DNA of 64,000 nucleotides. Source: Cladobotryum mycophilum. Lineage: Eukaryota; Ascomycota; Sordariomycetes; Hypocreales; Hypocreaceae. The stretch covers positions 3,968,001-4,032,000 of the forward strand of contig JAVFKD010000002.1 in the NCBI GenBank assembly GCA_036429605.1, read 5' to 3'. The position numbers were made by a program, and so were the translations under genes. The notes beneath the pieces are model-generated. The model saw only the letters and a list, made by a program, of their open reading frames with translations, had not been told where the DNA came from and searched no databases. Below, piece after piece: positions 23,187 to 33,516 of the stretch (position 1 is the first letter of the stretch; every line of letters starts with the position of its first letter).

Positions 23187-23749
23187 ATCAGGGCAGCCGG
23201 CTGAATAAGTTGGACCCCCACCATCTACGACACCGGGCGATAGCCGAGCCTACTCGTTCAGTTCTTCTAGGGGAGGTAACCTCAAGTAGTGAGTGAGTGA
23301 GTGTTATTCCGCCCGGTGGAAATGTCCAATAGGGCAACTATCAGTCTGTGGTACATGTACACTGCTTGAGTCTGGTCTTTTTGCCTCGTATCAGCCCTTA
23401 AATTGGTCTCATACGTTTCAGCTGCTTATCACTTGTCCTCCCTGTCGTCCTACGTCCCTCGTGTTTTAGTTTTAATGTGTGTCGACTGGCTAGCTTGGAG
23501 CCGTTCCCCCAAGTGTTCAGAATCCTATCTACAGCATCTAAAGCGACGCCCGCCTTCAATGGCACGAGTCGTAAGATCAGTTTCAGTACAGGTGCCTAAG
23601 TCGAATGGTTAAGGCGACCAGTGGCAAGCGCAAAACGAATTGTTGCTTGTACTGCCTTTATGTCTGGCTTCCAGCCTTCTTTGTCTGCTTGTGATTTTCC
23701 TCCTAGTAGAAAGATGCATTGCCTCGTTGCGTTTGTGTACATTGAAGCA
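23187..23749. other. Intergenic
   Basis: A short GAGT tandem sits near 23288. Around 23592-23625 a D-arm-like string occurs without a matching B box, so I do not call a tRNA. No gene supported. Confidence 0.35.
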
Positions 23750-24790
23750 TCTCGGTCCGGTATTGTGTCCATTTATTGCAGCGAAATAGGGAGTGTGATA
23801 CTGTCTCCGGCCTTGGCTGTGTTCATGAGCTCGTTATCGGTGCATGCAGGCGTCCATGTGATCAACACTGTGTTTCCCTTTTCTCGCAGCTCTGCTATAG
23901 ACTCGTATATGCAACTCACATATCCTTGTCCAGATTTTTGTCTTGGGTCCTTGAGCGAGAGCATGACCGCCTTATTGCTGGTCATCACAGCAACCACGCG
24001 GTCTCTGATTGTTGGCAGTCTTCGTAGGGCATAGGCTATAGCGGCTAATTGTCCTGAGTAGGGACTTTGTTCTGTTCGAAGACCGAGTGTGAACGAAAAG
24101 ACCTTACGATTCGCTCCTTGTTGCGCTAGGATCGGCGAGAGCGTGGGACCAGTACTCTAGACATCCTTTGCAGAATTGCGCTGCGAGGTCGGCCGCTGGG
24201 GCCGGTGGTGAATTGGCTTGCTGCGTCTTGGAGCGCTGTGGAAAATGCGTGGAATGTCGCCAGCTTGGCGTTGTATGCTTCGGCGTGTTCGTGGGCGAGT
24301 TTGTTGGCTAGTTCGGCGATGAGGAATGATTGGTTCCTTCTAGGCAGGGCAGAGCTTGTAGAGGTAGCCGATTGAGCACGCCGAGTTCCTTTCGTGGTTG
24401 CAGCATTTTGGGTTCTCTGAAGTGGTGAGGAAGGTGTCTGGGCCGGCACCCAACGTAGGGTTGGAATTCCGATGGCCTGGTTCACCACGGCTAGGCTATC
24501 CCGGAGTAGGGCTCTGCGTGCCCCTAGTCGAAGATTGGCGGGTGTGTACGTTCCCAGAGAGAATGGATCTGAATCTGGGACTGCGGGCGGGCTTGGTCGA
24601 GGCTGATGCCATTGCCGCCGCCGTGGGCTGCGCGGAGCGCAGGTTTGGTATTGTGCAGGTGTTAGGCAAATTGTCTCTACGGTTTCAGGTCGTAACATCT
24701 CCCACCAACATCTACCCACCAGATATGTACACACCACACAGAACAGAACGGGATCAAGTTTTAAGGTCCGGAAAACCCCCTTATCCAATA
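23750..24790 (-). pseudogene. Retroelement RNase H-domain relic
   Basis: Minus-strand segments in three frames resemble an RNase H-type protein family repeated in hypocrealean genomes. Order: an N-terminal helical part (RNQSFLIAELANKLAHEHAE), a piece reading YWSHALADPSATR, then FSFTLGLRTEQSPYSGQLAAI, the VVAVMTSNKA strand, PRQKSGQGYVSCIYESI and VLITWTPA. This order corresponds to the RNase H domain found at the end of Tad/I-type LINE pol proteins, but no reverse transcriptase domain is present. Frame changes occur around 24150 and near the C-terminus, so it is inactive as read. Confidence 0.6.
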
Positions 24791-25095
24791 GGTTTCGAGT
24801 TGGAAGCGAGCATTATCACAAGTTGAGTCACATGGGCATATGCAAAACCAAGCCATTTGAGATTTCCCCCTGATGTGCTGATAGTGTGTGGACGGACTAA
24901 ACAAGCGATGCCGCCCTCATCTGTGGCTCCGTGGTGCAAAAGAAAGGGAGGGATCGGAGTTATTGATTCTGCCCCTTTGCATCAAACATAAGCCCTGCTT
25001 TGTTATGGGAAAACTACACGATACGAGTCCAACAGAGATTTGAGATCTATCTATCGCTCTGCTTGTCCTAATGGTCTACGAGATTGGCCCTTTTC
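24791..25095. other. Intergenic, 3' flank of valyl-tRNA synthetase
   Basis: About 300 bases with no coding signal or repeat that I can see. Confidence 0.4.
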
Positions 25096-28000
25096 TTACT
25101 CGAGCTTCAGCTGTCTAAACTGCTCAATGGTTGTTTCGAGGCCATTTGCCTCGCTCTCTAGATCAGCCAACTTCTTCTCATCGCCATTCTTCGTTGCGAG
25201 GGCCACCTTCTCGAGGTACACCGGATCTTGAAGGAGCTTATGCTGCCTCTGGACAGCGGCACGGGTCTTCTCCAGCTTCTTTGTCGCTTTGGAGATCTCC
25301 TCGTCCAAGTCGACGCGGTCCTTGACGTAGATGAAGACGGAAACGGCGCTGGACACGGGAAAGGCAACGCAGCCGGCAGGGCGAGCATGATTCGGCGAGA
25401 GGATCTCAATTTCCATGGCGCCCTTGCCGCTAAGAGAACGGATGGATGACTTCTGTTCGGACACGGTCCCGTGCGACGCTGCGTTGTAGGCCTGGATGAA
25501 GATCTTCGCCTCGTCCTTGGATGAGTACTCGGCTACCAGGGATCGAATACCCTTCGAGCAGCCTAAAACAATGTCGTAGGCAGCCTCAGCATCTGGGTTC
25601 TCGAACTGCTGGTCCCATTCGGGATACTTCGCCATCATAATACTCTTTGTTTCATCACCCGGCCTTCTGCGTAATCTCTGCCACAGTTCTTCCGTAATGA
25701 ACGGAAGGAACGGGTGAGACAGTACGAGAGCCACTTCAAGAACGGTGTAGAGTGTCTGGAGCGCAGAATTTATCTGAGCTTCAGACCCATCCTGGATCAG
25801 AGCCTTGGAGTTCTCGATGAAGACATCGCACCTAGATGTTGAACAGTAGTTAGTCGACCCTAAATCAGGCTACGCTGGAGTTGTTGGGGGGGGGGGGGGG
25901 GGGGCACGTACAGCTGGAAATACCAGTATGAGTACACAAGGTTAGCACTCTTCATGAAATCTCTCTGCTCGATAGCCTCATTAATTGCCTTAGTAGCGTG
26001 GTTCATCTTCCCGAGGATCCAGAGCTCTGATAGCGACTCGTTTCCACTAAGGGCCGGCTGCTTCGCAGGAACAAAGTCCTTGACAGTCTCCAGCTTGCCG
26101 ACGACATACTTGCAGGCGTTCCAGATCTTGTTGCAGAAGCGCCTGTAAACGTGGATGACCTTGACATCGAGATTCAGGTCGCCACCGGTCGTACAGCAGG
26201 CGATGAGAGCGAAGCGAAGAGCGTCTGATCCGCATTCCGGAATGCCTTGCGGGAATGCACTTTTCTGGTACGCGGTAGCCTTCTTGACTTCCGAGGCTGC
26301 AAGGTTACCGCTAAGTAGCTTGTCATGCAGAGCTTGGAGCTCGATGCCGCTAATGACGTCCAAAGGATCGATAACATTACCGAGTGATTTGCTCATCTTT
26401 CGCCCATCGGAGTCACGAACTGTACAAAGGTTAGCCTAGCGTGAGCTACGCCGAGGGAGGTTGTAAACTCACTTAGGGAATGACAGAACACCTCAGTGAA
26501 TGGCACCTTGCCCTATTCATCAAGTCAATATTGCTTGTCGTGGAGAGGAGACGGCATTCGCAAAGATGTTGCTGCTTCGGTACAAGTCGCATCATTTGCG
26601 TTCGGATTGTACTTACAGTGAGCTTTATACCGAGGAAGATCATACGAGCGACCCAGAAGGGACTGCAGGGCTCCAAGTCAGCATGTGCTTTCTAAGTTGG
26701 TTTTCCCCAGTATGTACTCGTAGACACGACCAAGTTCTCGCCCAAATTTTGCTTCTAATAACATGTTCGCGCGCCGGGGTGAACTTACATGATATCCCAT
26801 CCGGTCTCTAGGACGCTGGTAGGGAATAGACGAGACATATCGGGAGTGTCGTTAGGCCAGCCGAGAGTCGCGAAAGGCCAGAGACCAGAGCTAAACCATG
26901 TATCAAGGACATCCTCGTCCCGAACCTATTTATCTCATACGTAAGTCTCCGAGATGTTGGCCTCTGGCGAACCCAGAGATAAAAAAACTTTCACCGGGAA
27001 ACACACTCCCTGGCAACTCTGACTCGTGTAGACCAAGGAAAGGGATCAAGGATATTAACTAACCAGTTCAAACTTCTTGTCCGGCCAGGCCTTCTTGGCC
27101 TTGTCGAAGGCTGTAATTCTAATCAGTGTTGGGCGCCCAGAGTAAGTGTTGGGATATGAGTGGCAGACCTTCTTGATAAGTTCGTCCCGCGAACCATCTG
27201 TCGTTGGAATCCTGGTCATCCTCTCCTTCAAAGCGAACACGATACACGGGGCACTGATGTCCCCACCACAACTGTCTTGAGATGCACCAGTCGCTAATGT
27301 TAGCCATCCAGTGAAGGTATTTCTTTTCCGCCGACTCGGGCCTGATCTTGATCTGACCGGTTTGGACTGCTTCATACTATGAGACAAGTATGAGCAAATA
27401 AGACAAAGTACAAAGAACATTCTATAGGATGGGGGTCTTACGGCTGGTTCTGCGAGATCAGCCATGTTCACCCACCACTGTGGCTTCATCATAGGCTCGA
27501 CAATATCCTTGGTCCTCTCTGAACGTGGTACAGTCATGGGGTTGTCCTTCTTATCCACGTAGAGACCAAGTTTCTTCAGATCTTCCTGGATGGAGTACCG
27601 GACGTCAAATCGTTTCTGGCCCTGGTATGGGCCACCATTCTCGTTGATCAATCCGTCATCCGTAAAGATGTTGATAAACTCGAGATTGTGGGTCACACCC
27701 AGCTTGAAATCGTTGGGATCGTGCGCTGGGGTCAACTTGACGGCACCCGTACCGAACTCGCGGTCGACATATGTGTCGGCCACGATTGGAAGCCTTCGGC
27801 CCTCGATGAAGGGATGAACAGCAAATTTGCCCACCAGATGTGTGTACCGAGGATCCTGGGGGTGTACAGCGATGCCGCTGTCACCTAGTATGGTCTCGGG
27901 ACGTGTTGTTGCAACTTCAATAGTCTCGTCGGAATTCTCGATCGGATATTTAAAATGAACAAGGATTCCAAACTCGATCTTTTTGTCGTACCCTGGTACG

Positions 28001-29230
28001 TCAAGAAGCGTCCGTCCTGACAATTCCTCGCTGTCCACCTCGACATTGCTCAGGGCGGTCGTCAATGTGGAATCCCAGTTGACTATACGGTTAGCTCGAT
28101 AGATGATGCCCTCTTCGTGGAATCTGACGAAAACCTCCGTGACAGCTGCTGAAAAGTGCTCGTCCTATTGAGGGTTTAGCATTGAGTTGTTGTAGCCACG
28201 GCGCGATCTTGGGATACGCACCATTGTAAACGCCTCTCTGCTCCAATCAAGACTGCTTCCCAGTTTTCTGAAGACATTGTTGATCTTTTGGTGGTACTCC
28301 TCTTTCCAATCCTGAACGAGCTCAACGAATTTTGTTCTGCCAAGATCATGCCTGGTCTGTTGTTTCACCCTCCAAAGCGACTTCTCCACGACACTCTGTG
28401 TCGCAATGCCTTGAGAGCCATCAGATCATGTCGATTAACCAAATATATGTCAGCGAAAATCTTACCAGCATGGTCGCAACCGGGTAGCCACAATGTGGTC
28501 TTTCCCTTTTGTCGGTTGTAGCGGATCAATAGGTCCTGCAGCGAGTTGCCTAAGGAATGACCCATGCTGTTCCATTGTCAATGATTGTTGATGCTAAGTT
28601 TTGGAAATATATGAGTAGGGAGACTTACTGCAGGGCTCCCGTGACGTTTGGAGGGGGCAAGACGATGACGAAGGAGCCCTCGGGCCTGACCTCGCCTTCT
28701 GGCGTGAATTGTGGCTTGAAGTATCCCTCCTTCTCCCACCAAGCATACCAAGCCGACTCAACAGCAACAGGGTGGTATGAGGAATAGTGAGGGTCGTCAA
28801 ACGGCTTAAGCCGCTTCTTCTCTCCATGCGGGGTGTCCTCAACGAACGGAGGTAGGACTTCGGCCTCGACCTTTTTCTGTTTCTCCTTCTCCTTGGTCTT
28901 TTTCGCAGCGGTGGTGGCGGCCTCAGCCCGGGCAGCCTTCTTCTGCTCAAAGGCAGCTTGCTTTTGTGCCTTTTTGCGCTCCCGTTCGAGCTCCTTCTCG
29001 GTCTTCACCTGAGCTGGGGCGGGTCGCGTGCCCGAGTCCTGGCCGGAGGAACTGGGCTGAATGGCGGCCTTGGTGTCATCGGCCCCTGGCGCTGGTGTGC
29101 CATCCTGTTGCGGGTCGGTCGCGGCGACTGCCCCTGCGAGGAATGTCTGTTAGCCAGACCTTCGCTCTTGGGCCCTGAGGCCTTCGTGATTGGACTTACT
29201 TGGGTTTCCTCGTGCGCTGTTGGTAGCCAT
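25096..29230 (-). CDS. VAS1: Valyl-tRNA synthetase
   Basis: Class I synthetase charging tRNA-Val; 1089 residues from ATG 29230. Twelve exons close in frame: 29230-29200, 29133-28629, 28566-28466, 28409-28222, 28164-27442, 27376-27169, 27110-27064, 26925-26789, 26662-26617, 26512-26473, 26419-25912, 25831-25096. A Lys/Glu-rich eukaryotic N-extension precedes PPPNVTGALHMGH, the HIGH motif, split by an intron. The editing domain includes ATTRPETILGD and GTGAVKLTPAHD; WWGHQCP follows, then DTWFSSGLWPF and KMSKSLGNVIDP. The C-terminal coiled coil is Lys-rich and ends LRQLKLE. A presequence-like upstream extension is open in the same frame, as expected for a dual cytosolic/mitochondrial gene. One intron contains a 19-base homopolymer. 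Confidence 0.97.
25886..25904. repeat. G19 homopolymer (C19 on the coding strand) inside a VAS1 intron
   Basis: Nineteen consecutive G on the plus strand begin on the coding strand two bases after the GTACGT donor hexamer of the 25832-25911 intron. The tract fills nearly a quarter of the 80-nt intron. Confidence 0.95.
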
Positions 29231-30199
29231 TGCTAACGTATTTGAGAATCTCCGGACGAACGACGGCGAAGGACGCACGACGAGCGTACGAAAAAAGGTT
29301 GAGACAACGTCGTTGAGGTCGGTGAAAGGGATGACGCTATGGGGAATGCTGTGAGAGGAGGTTTGGCTACAAACTGCAACAAGTGAAGCAGTTTCTTCTA
29401 GCAAAAGAGGCCCCTCACTGGCAGATGTGCCCCTCACTCAGATGAGTCATTCACTAGTCCCATTGCGCGGCTGATTAGGGTCAATAAAATCTCCCGGACT
29501 AAAGTTAATCCGACTCTATCATCTCAGTCAATTGAAACGAGATATTGCAGTTAACACCACTATCTAAAAGAGCTACCTGCTTGCAATGGCCTTTAGAGAG
29601 CATTTATTGACCGACCATGTGCTTATAGAGCACCGTACACGGGCTAGTACGGTGGTTAGACGCCCATATGACTACCGTACTGTGCCTTGATTAGCACGTT
29701 TGCGCATTCGACGTGCGCTGCCCTCTGAATGACAATCTTGTCACGTTCGGCATCGTTTATGACCCCGGCGTATCAGCGAGCATGTCGCGTTCTGACACCT
29801 TCGCTGTCAGAGATCGGTAGTATTTTGGCGTACGGATCAGGCTGGTCGGCCTTGTGCGTGAGACAGGGGCCAAATGATCCAGCATCTATAAGAGACATCG
29901 CAGTCATTAGCTAGCATCATCATCAATCAATCTTTTTGCATCCTTTACTAGTATTATTTTTGCTATATTTGAAGTTTGCAGACCTCTTTGTTGAGTGTTC
30001 TGATTGCTGCGCTCTTGACCGATAGAAGAAAAGCTCTCTCTACCCACAAGAAACACTTCAAACAGCTGGTCTTTCTACAGGTTACAGTTTTCTCGTTGTA
30101 CATCAGGTTCCTGAGAGGTGTGCGTGTTTGAGCCCCAACACAGTAGTGATAAATAAACAAGGTAATAGGTACACAATGGCTACCCTCCATCAAGATTCC
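29231..30199. other. Intergenic; possible mitochondrial presequence of VAS1 at its right edge
   Basis: The frame of VAS1 is open upstream of its ATG to about 29437, and residues just before the ATG read FFRTLVVRPSPSFVRRFSNTLA, an Arg-rich, acid-free stretch. No ATG exists in that extension. The remainder (29460-30199) shows no supported gene; around 29620-29700 there are short imperfect inverted copies of GTACGGTAG-like sequence. Confidence 0.4.
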
Positions 30200-31057
30200 T
30201 CACTGGAACTTCCCCTCAAAATTGTACTCTATCCATTCTATGATAGGACGCGGATCTTTACACACCTTCTTCTGGTGATATCCAGGGTGTATATATCCCT
30301 CTTCGAAAACGAAGAGTGTCTCGTCGAGATTGCAGAGCACAAGTTGACGTAAGTCTGCCAGACAATGTACAGTATGTCTCCATTTATTCTCAGATATATC
30401 ATATTGCTCCCCTATCTTATGCGCCGCCATGAATTTACCTATGACCTGCCTTAGACCCGTCTTTTTTAAGTCAATATATAACCATAATGATCATCAGATT
30501 AGGCACAGACTTACTAGGCAGTGCATAGAATGGTATCCCGCCATCATGTATGCAGTGTAGTTTCCTTTGGTAGGACTTCTTAGGGATGGTGGAAGCTTGT
30601 AGGCCGCTACAACCTCGTCATCGAGAAAGACTTGGCCACCGCCCTCTACATCAGTGTTAGTCTGTTGTTAAGAGCTCTCATGCTTTCTTGTGACAGTCTT
30701 ACTAGGAAATAAATCACTCCAGTAAGGATCCCCCTTCCTAAAGTCAAAATCATCCAAATTATCTTCAAAGAACCGATATGTCTTTATGACATTTGAGGCG
30801 AGACCAAGCTGATCCTCTAGTAATTGAACGGATCCAACACCAGTGTAGGGGATCGATGCGGTTGATGCTGGGGGCTGGTATGAAGATCGGACTAATAGTC
30901 CCACAATCACAAGCGCCAAGATCGTGTTTGAAATGAGCAAGCAGCTTAGAGAAGAGATTCTGCCGTGAAATCCTGGATGGAAATGCATATCCGCGTTCTC
31001 TGTATCTTCGTCGTCATTTCTGAGGCGATCATACTGGCCCTCCTTTCGGCTTGCCAT
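30200..31057 (-). CDS. UstYa-like (DUF3328) protein
   Basis: Predicted single-pass membrane protein of 248 residues. Exons 31057-30703, 30645-30515 and 30460-30200 close in frame; the first intron ends in CTAAC-N8-TAG, a good branch/acceptor pair. A cytosolic N-terminus is followed by one helix (LLISNTILALVIVGLLV), then the lumenal domain with two H-x2-H-C motifs, YHSMHCL and RHTVHCL, the copper-type signature of UstYa oxidases. Family members catalyse oxidative cyclisation in fungal RiPP (ustiloxin, asperipin, phomopsin) and some NRPS pathways. The first upstream candidate start is GTG, so ATG 31057 is used. It is divergent from a small secreted protein gene 1 kb away. Confidence 0.9.
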
Positions 31058-31249
31058 GATAGATTTGAAGTAGGACACTGCTGTCTCTAGCCTTGAAGGG
31101 TGAGCGAGAAAGTTGAAGGATGATGTGTAGTAATAAAGGTGAAATTGGGAGAGGATGGTGCCGTGGTCATCTGACTAGGCCTTTTTGTTGCTTTATTGTA
31201 AGGACACATGGAAGGGACTGGCTTTGTTTGTAATGTTTGCCTGGGGTCC

Positions 31250-31880
31250 ACAGCATATGCATATCGTCTACACCATCACAAGGGTGCCTATCGTACCAAA
31301 ACTTAGCGTCTGGGTCAATAATAGCGGGCGCCCCTACCACTTGGTCGCATGGGTTGAACGGGAACTGCCCCAAACGGTCTTGAGGATGTAATGTTGTCTT
31401 GTGAAGGATTTTGGAGGATGACTGCTACTGTCTAAAATGTCTTAAATCCTGTAGGATCCTGAAGTCAAAAGGGCAAGAGATTGTAGGCCCGATCGGGGCC
31501 GAGGCATACACTACGCCGTTGCAAGGGTGCTTGCCGTATTAAAACTTGAAGTCTGGATTAGTAATAGAGGTTATTTGGTCTTAAGGATGTAATGTTGTCT
31601 TGTGGGGAATTTTGGAGAATCAGTGTTAGAAATTTGCTTAGATCCTATAGGATCCGGCAGGGGGATTGTTGGTTAGCTGTGCGTCTCGGCGCTTGCCTGA
31701 TGTGGGAATGCCGAGACGGGGTAGCGGATGTATGGGTGGAACGAGAACTACCCGAAATGGTCTTCAGGGTGTAACTCTACGTTATGAGGGATTTTGGAGG
31801 ATGGCTAGCAAAAATGTACTTGGATCCTGTAGGATCCTGAAGGCACAGGGGCAGGAGACTGTGGGCCCCAGTAACGCGAC
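31250..31880. repeat. Three diverged repeat copies between the UstYa-like and small secreted protein genes
   Basis: Copies at about 31338-31490, 31572-31665 and 31727-31870. Shared blocks are GGTCTTGAGGATGTAA, AAGGATTTTGGAGGATGACT and AATCCTGTAGGATCCTGAA, the last built around GGATCC palindromes. The first two copies are also preceded by a related ~80 bp block (31255-31335 and 31505-31570), so this part is a degenerate tandem of about 240 bp units. The same repeat occurs at 35761-35975. Confidence 0.85.
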
Positions 31881-31973
31881 TCCTGCTATGTAACTACATT
31901 CGTGAGCGTCTAACAATCACTCTTACACCAATTATAACGAAGAGTACTACTCAGTACGGGCTGTTGAGATGTT

Positions 31974-31980
31974 TATAAAA
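31974..31980 (+). promoter_or_regulatory. TATA box of the small secreted protein gene
   Basis: TATAAAA lies 134 bp before the ATG, followed by a C/T-rich then CA-rich leader ending CAAACACT-ATG. This is the layout of strongly expressed fungal genes. Confidence 0.6.
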
Positions 31981-32107
31981 CCCGTCTACCACGACCCAGT
32001 CTCTTCTACTATCAGTACACACTACACAGCTATCCTCATCGTTCATTCCCTCGCACCGCCATCCTCATATTAGTACATTTTACTTTTCACAAACACCAAC
32101 AAACACT

Positions 32108-32311
32108 ATGAAGTTCTTCATCCCCACCCTTCTTGCTCTTGTGGCTACCGGCTTCTGTGCTCCAACTGAGCTGGAGGTTGGAGGCTGCTGTGTTGAAATG
32201 GACGGCAAGATCCTCGGGCGTTGTGTGGGCTTTGATCCCTCCGAGGCCGCAACTATTGCTCGCCGCGGCGTGTTTGTTGGAGGCTGCTCTTCTGTTAAGC
32301 CCGACGCTTAA
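32108..32311 (+). CDS. Small secreted Cys-containing protein (67 aa)
   Basis: Intronless. The first 17-18 residues form a clean signal peptide (MKFFIPTLLALVATGFCA). The mature part of about 49 residues has four Cys in the pattern G-G-C-C ... G-R-C ... G-G-C and a dibasic ARR site followed by GVFVGGCSSVKPDA, so a Kex2-type cut would release a 14-residue tail. I recognise no named family. It could be a small secreted effector, a structural secreted protein, or a ribosomally made precursor modified by the neighbouring UstYa-like protein; the last is inference from position only, and the tail lacks the Tyr that known dikaritin cores use. A TATA box and leader support expression. Confidence 0.72.
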   Translation: MKFFIPTLLALVATGFCAPTELEVGGCCVEMDGKILGRCVGFDPSEAATIARRGVFVGGCSSVKPDA

Positions 32312-33516
32312 GCTCGATTCCAAGCCTATTTAGCAGCTGACGGGTCCAATTATCAATGTACGTACTTTATCAGACACTCACTGGCCTTGGCTCGCATAAC
32401 TAACATTATCAGGCTGAGAGATGTTATTGGTCAAGTGGTTATCTAGCATGGTATGCTTTCAGAAACAACAGGAGGGGAAACAAATCTTTCAACCGGATAG
32501 GGAACTCTTGTTCATAGCGTCCATAGCTACGTGAATAACAACGATAAAAATGTACGCATTTGACATGCGCCAGCAGTGCCGCCGGTAATCATATCTACCC
32601 GATTAGCACCGAGTTCTCGTGCTCCTGTTACCTAAATACCCAACTTGTGCATCATAACGTCCTTTAAGTCTAATGCAAAAAGGGGCGGTTCTCCTGTAAC
32701 CCATCGTCCAGACCCAAACTATGAGCCCACCTAATTAGTCAATATGGGATCCCTGCTTTTCTGCGGAAAGTCGTTCACCACATTTAGATAGAAAGCTATG
32801 AGAACCATGCCCATAGAAGTCCCCAGGTGGCTCTCAAGCCAGCCTGACAAGCTCTCGCGAAGACAGTCGGCGGTCTGCACGCCCGCCTCACGATAGCGCG
32901 CCATGGGCAGCGGGATCTGCCCTCTCTAGGCCGCTAGTGAATGGGGAGTGCCGCCGCCTCTTTTCTCCCCCACCTTTTTGCCCCATTTCGTCCAAATACT
33001 AGCCTGCTTGCTGCTGAGCATGGGCCACAGGCATATGGGATTGGCTGACGGCATATCCTGAAAGGGGAGGAGATCGGCAAGTGGGTCATGGCGGGAGGTG
33101 CCGCAGAGCCCCTAGCATCCGGCCACTCAGCTTTCTAACTAATAGAAAGCTTGACTAGGGACCGGGGGGCCGGGTTGTACAGTCTACCCCTTGAATGTTT
33201 CACACCTCGTGACTTTGCCCCTGCTAGCAATAGCTACTTCGATCATCTAAAATCTACCCTATAATCCAGAAGTTTTTGAATATTTATGGGTATGGTTCGG
33301 TCATAACTTAAAATAGTGCCTGATCACCACTTGGTGGTTGGCGTAGACAAGGGCCCGTCGTACAAACGAGCGGGTGACACATGCTGCTCTAACAATGCCA
33401 TGACCTCAGCTCCTACCTAATCACTTACTACCAGGTCAGTTTACAGTAAGAGGAAGCCTGCGCATCGTCAAAGACAACTTCCTATTCTCGGCAAGGCGCC
33501 GATTTTTCTATGGAAA
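32312..33516. other. Intergenic, 1.2 kb
   Basis: No gene, RNA or clear repeat recognised. Base composition is ordinary (not RIP-like). It separates the convergent small secreted protein and sugar-transporter genes. Confidence 0.4.

Noticed and set aside
23590..23662. tRNA-Ser-like D-arm string (TCGAATGGTTAAGGCGACC)
   Set aside because: No matching T-arm B box (GGTTCGANTCC) or acceptor stem partner follows; it is at most a fragment.
25886..25904. G19 tract as an assembly gap or adaptor artefact
   Set aside because: Flanking exons splice in perfect phase with clear donor and acceptor, so the tract is inside a real intron; only its exact length is uncertain.
31166..31391. Short overlapping coding frames on both strands in the promoter repeat
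   Set aside because: They arise from the repeat itself: similar peptide endings recur in other copies, but no start, splice sites or domain support a gene.
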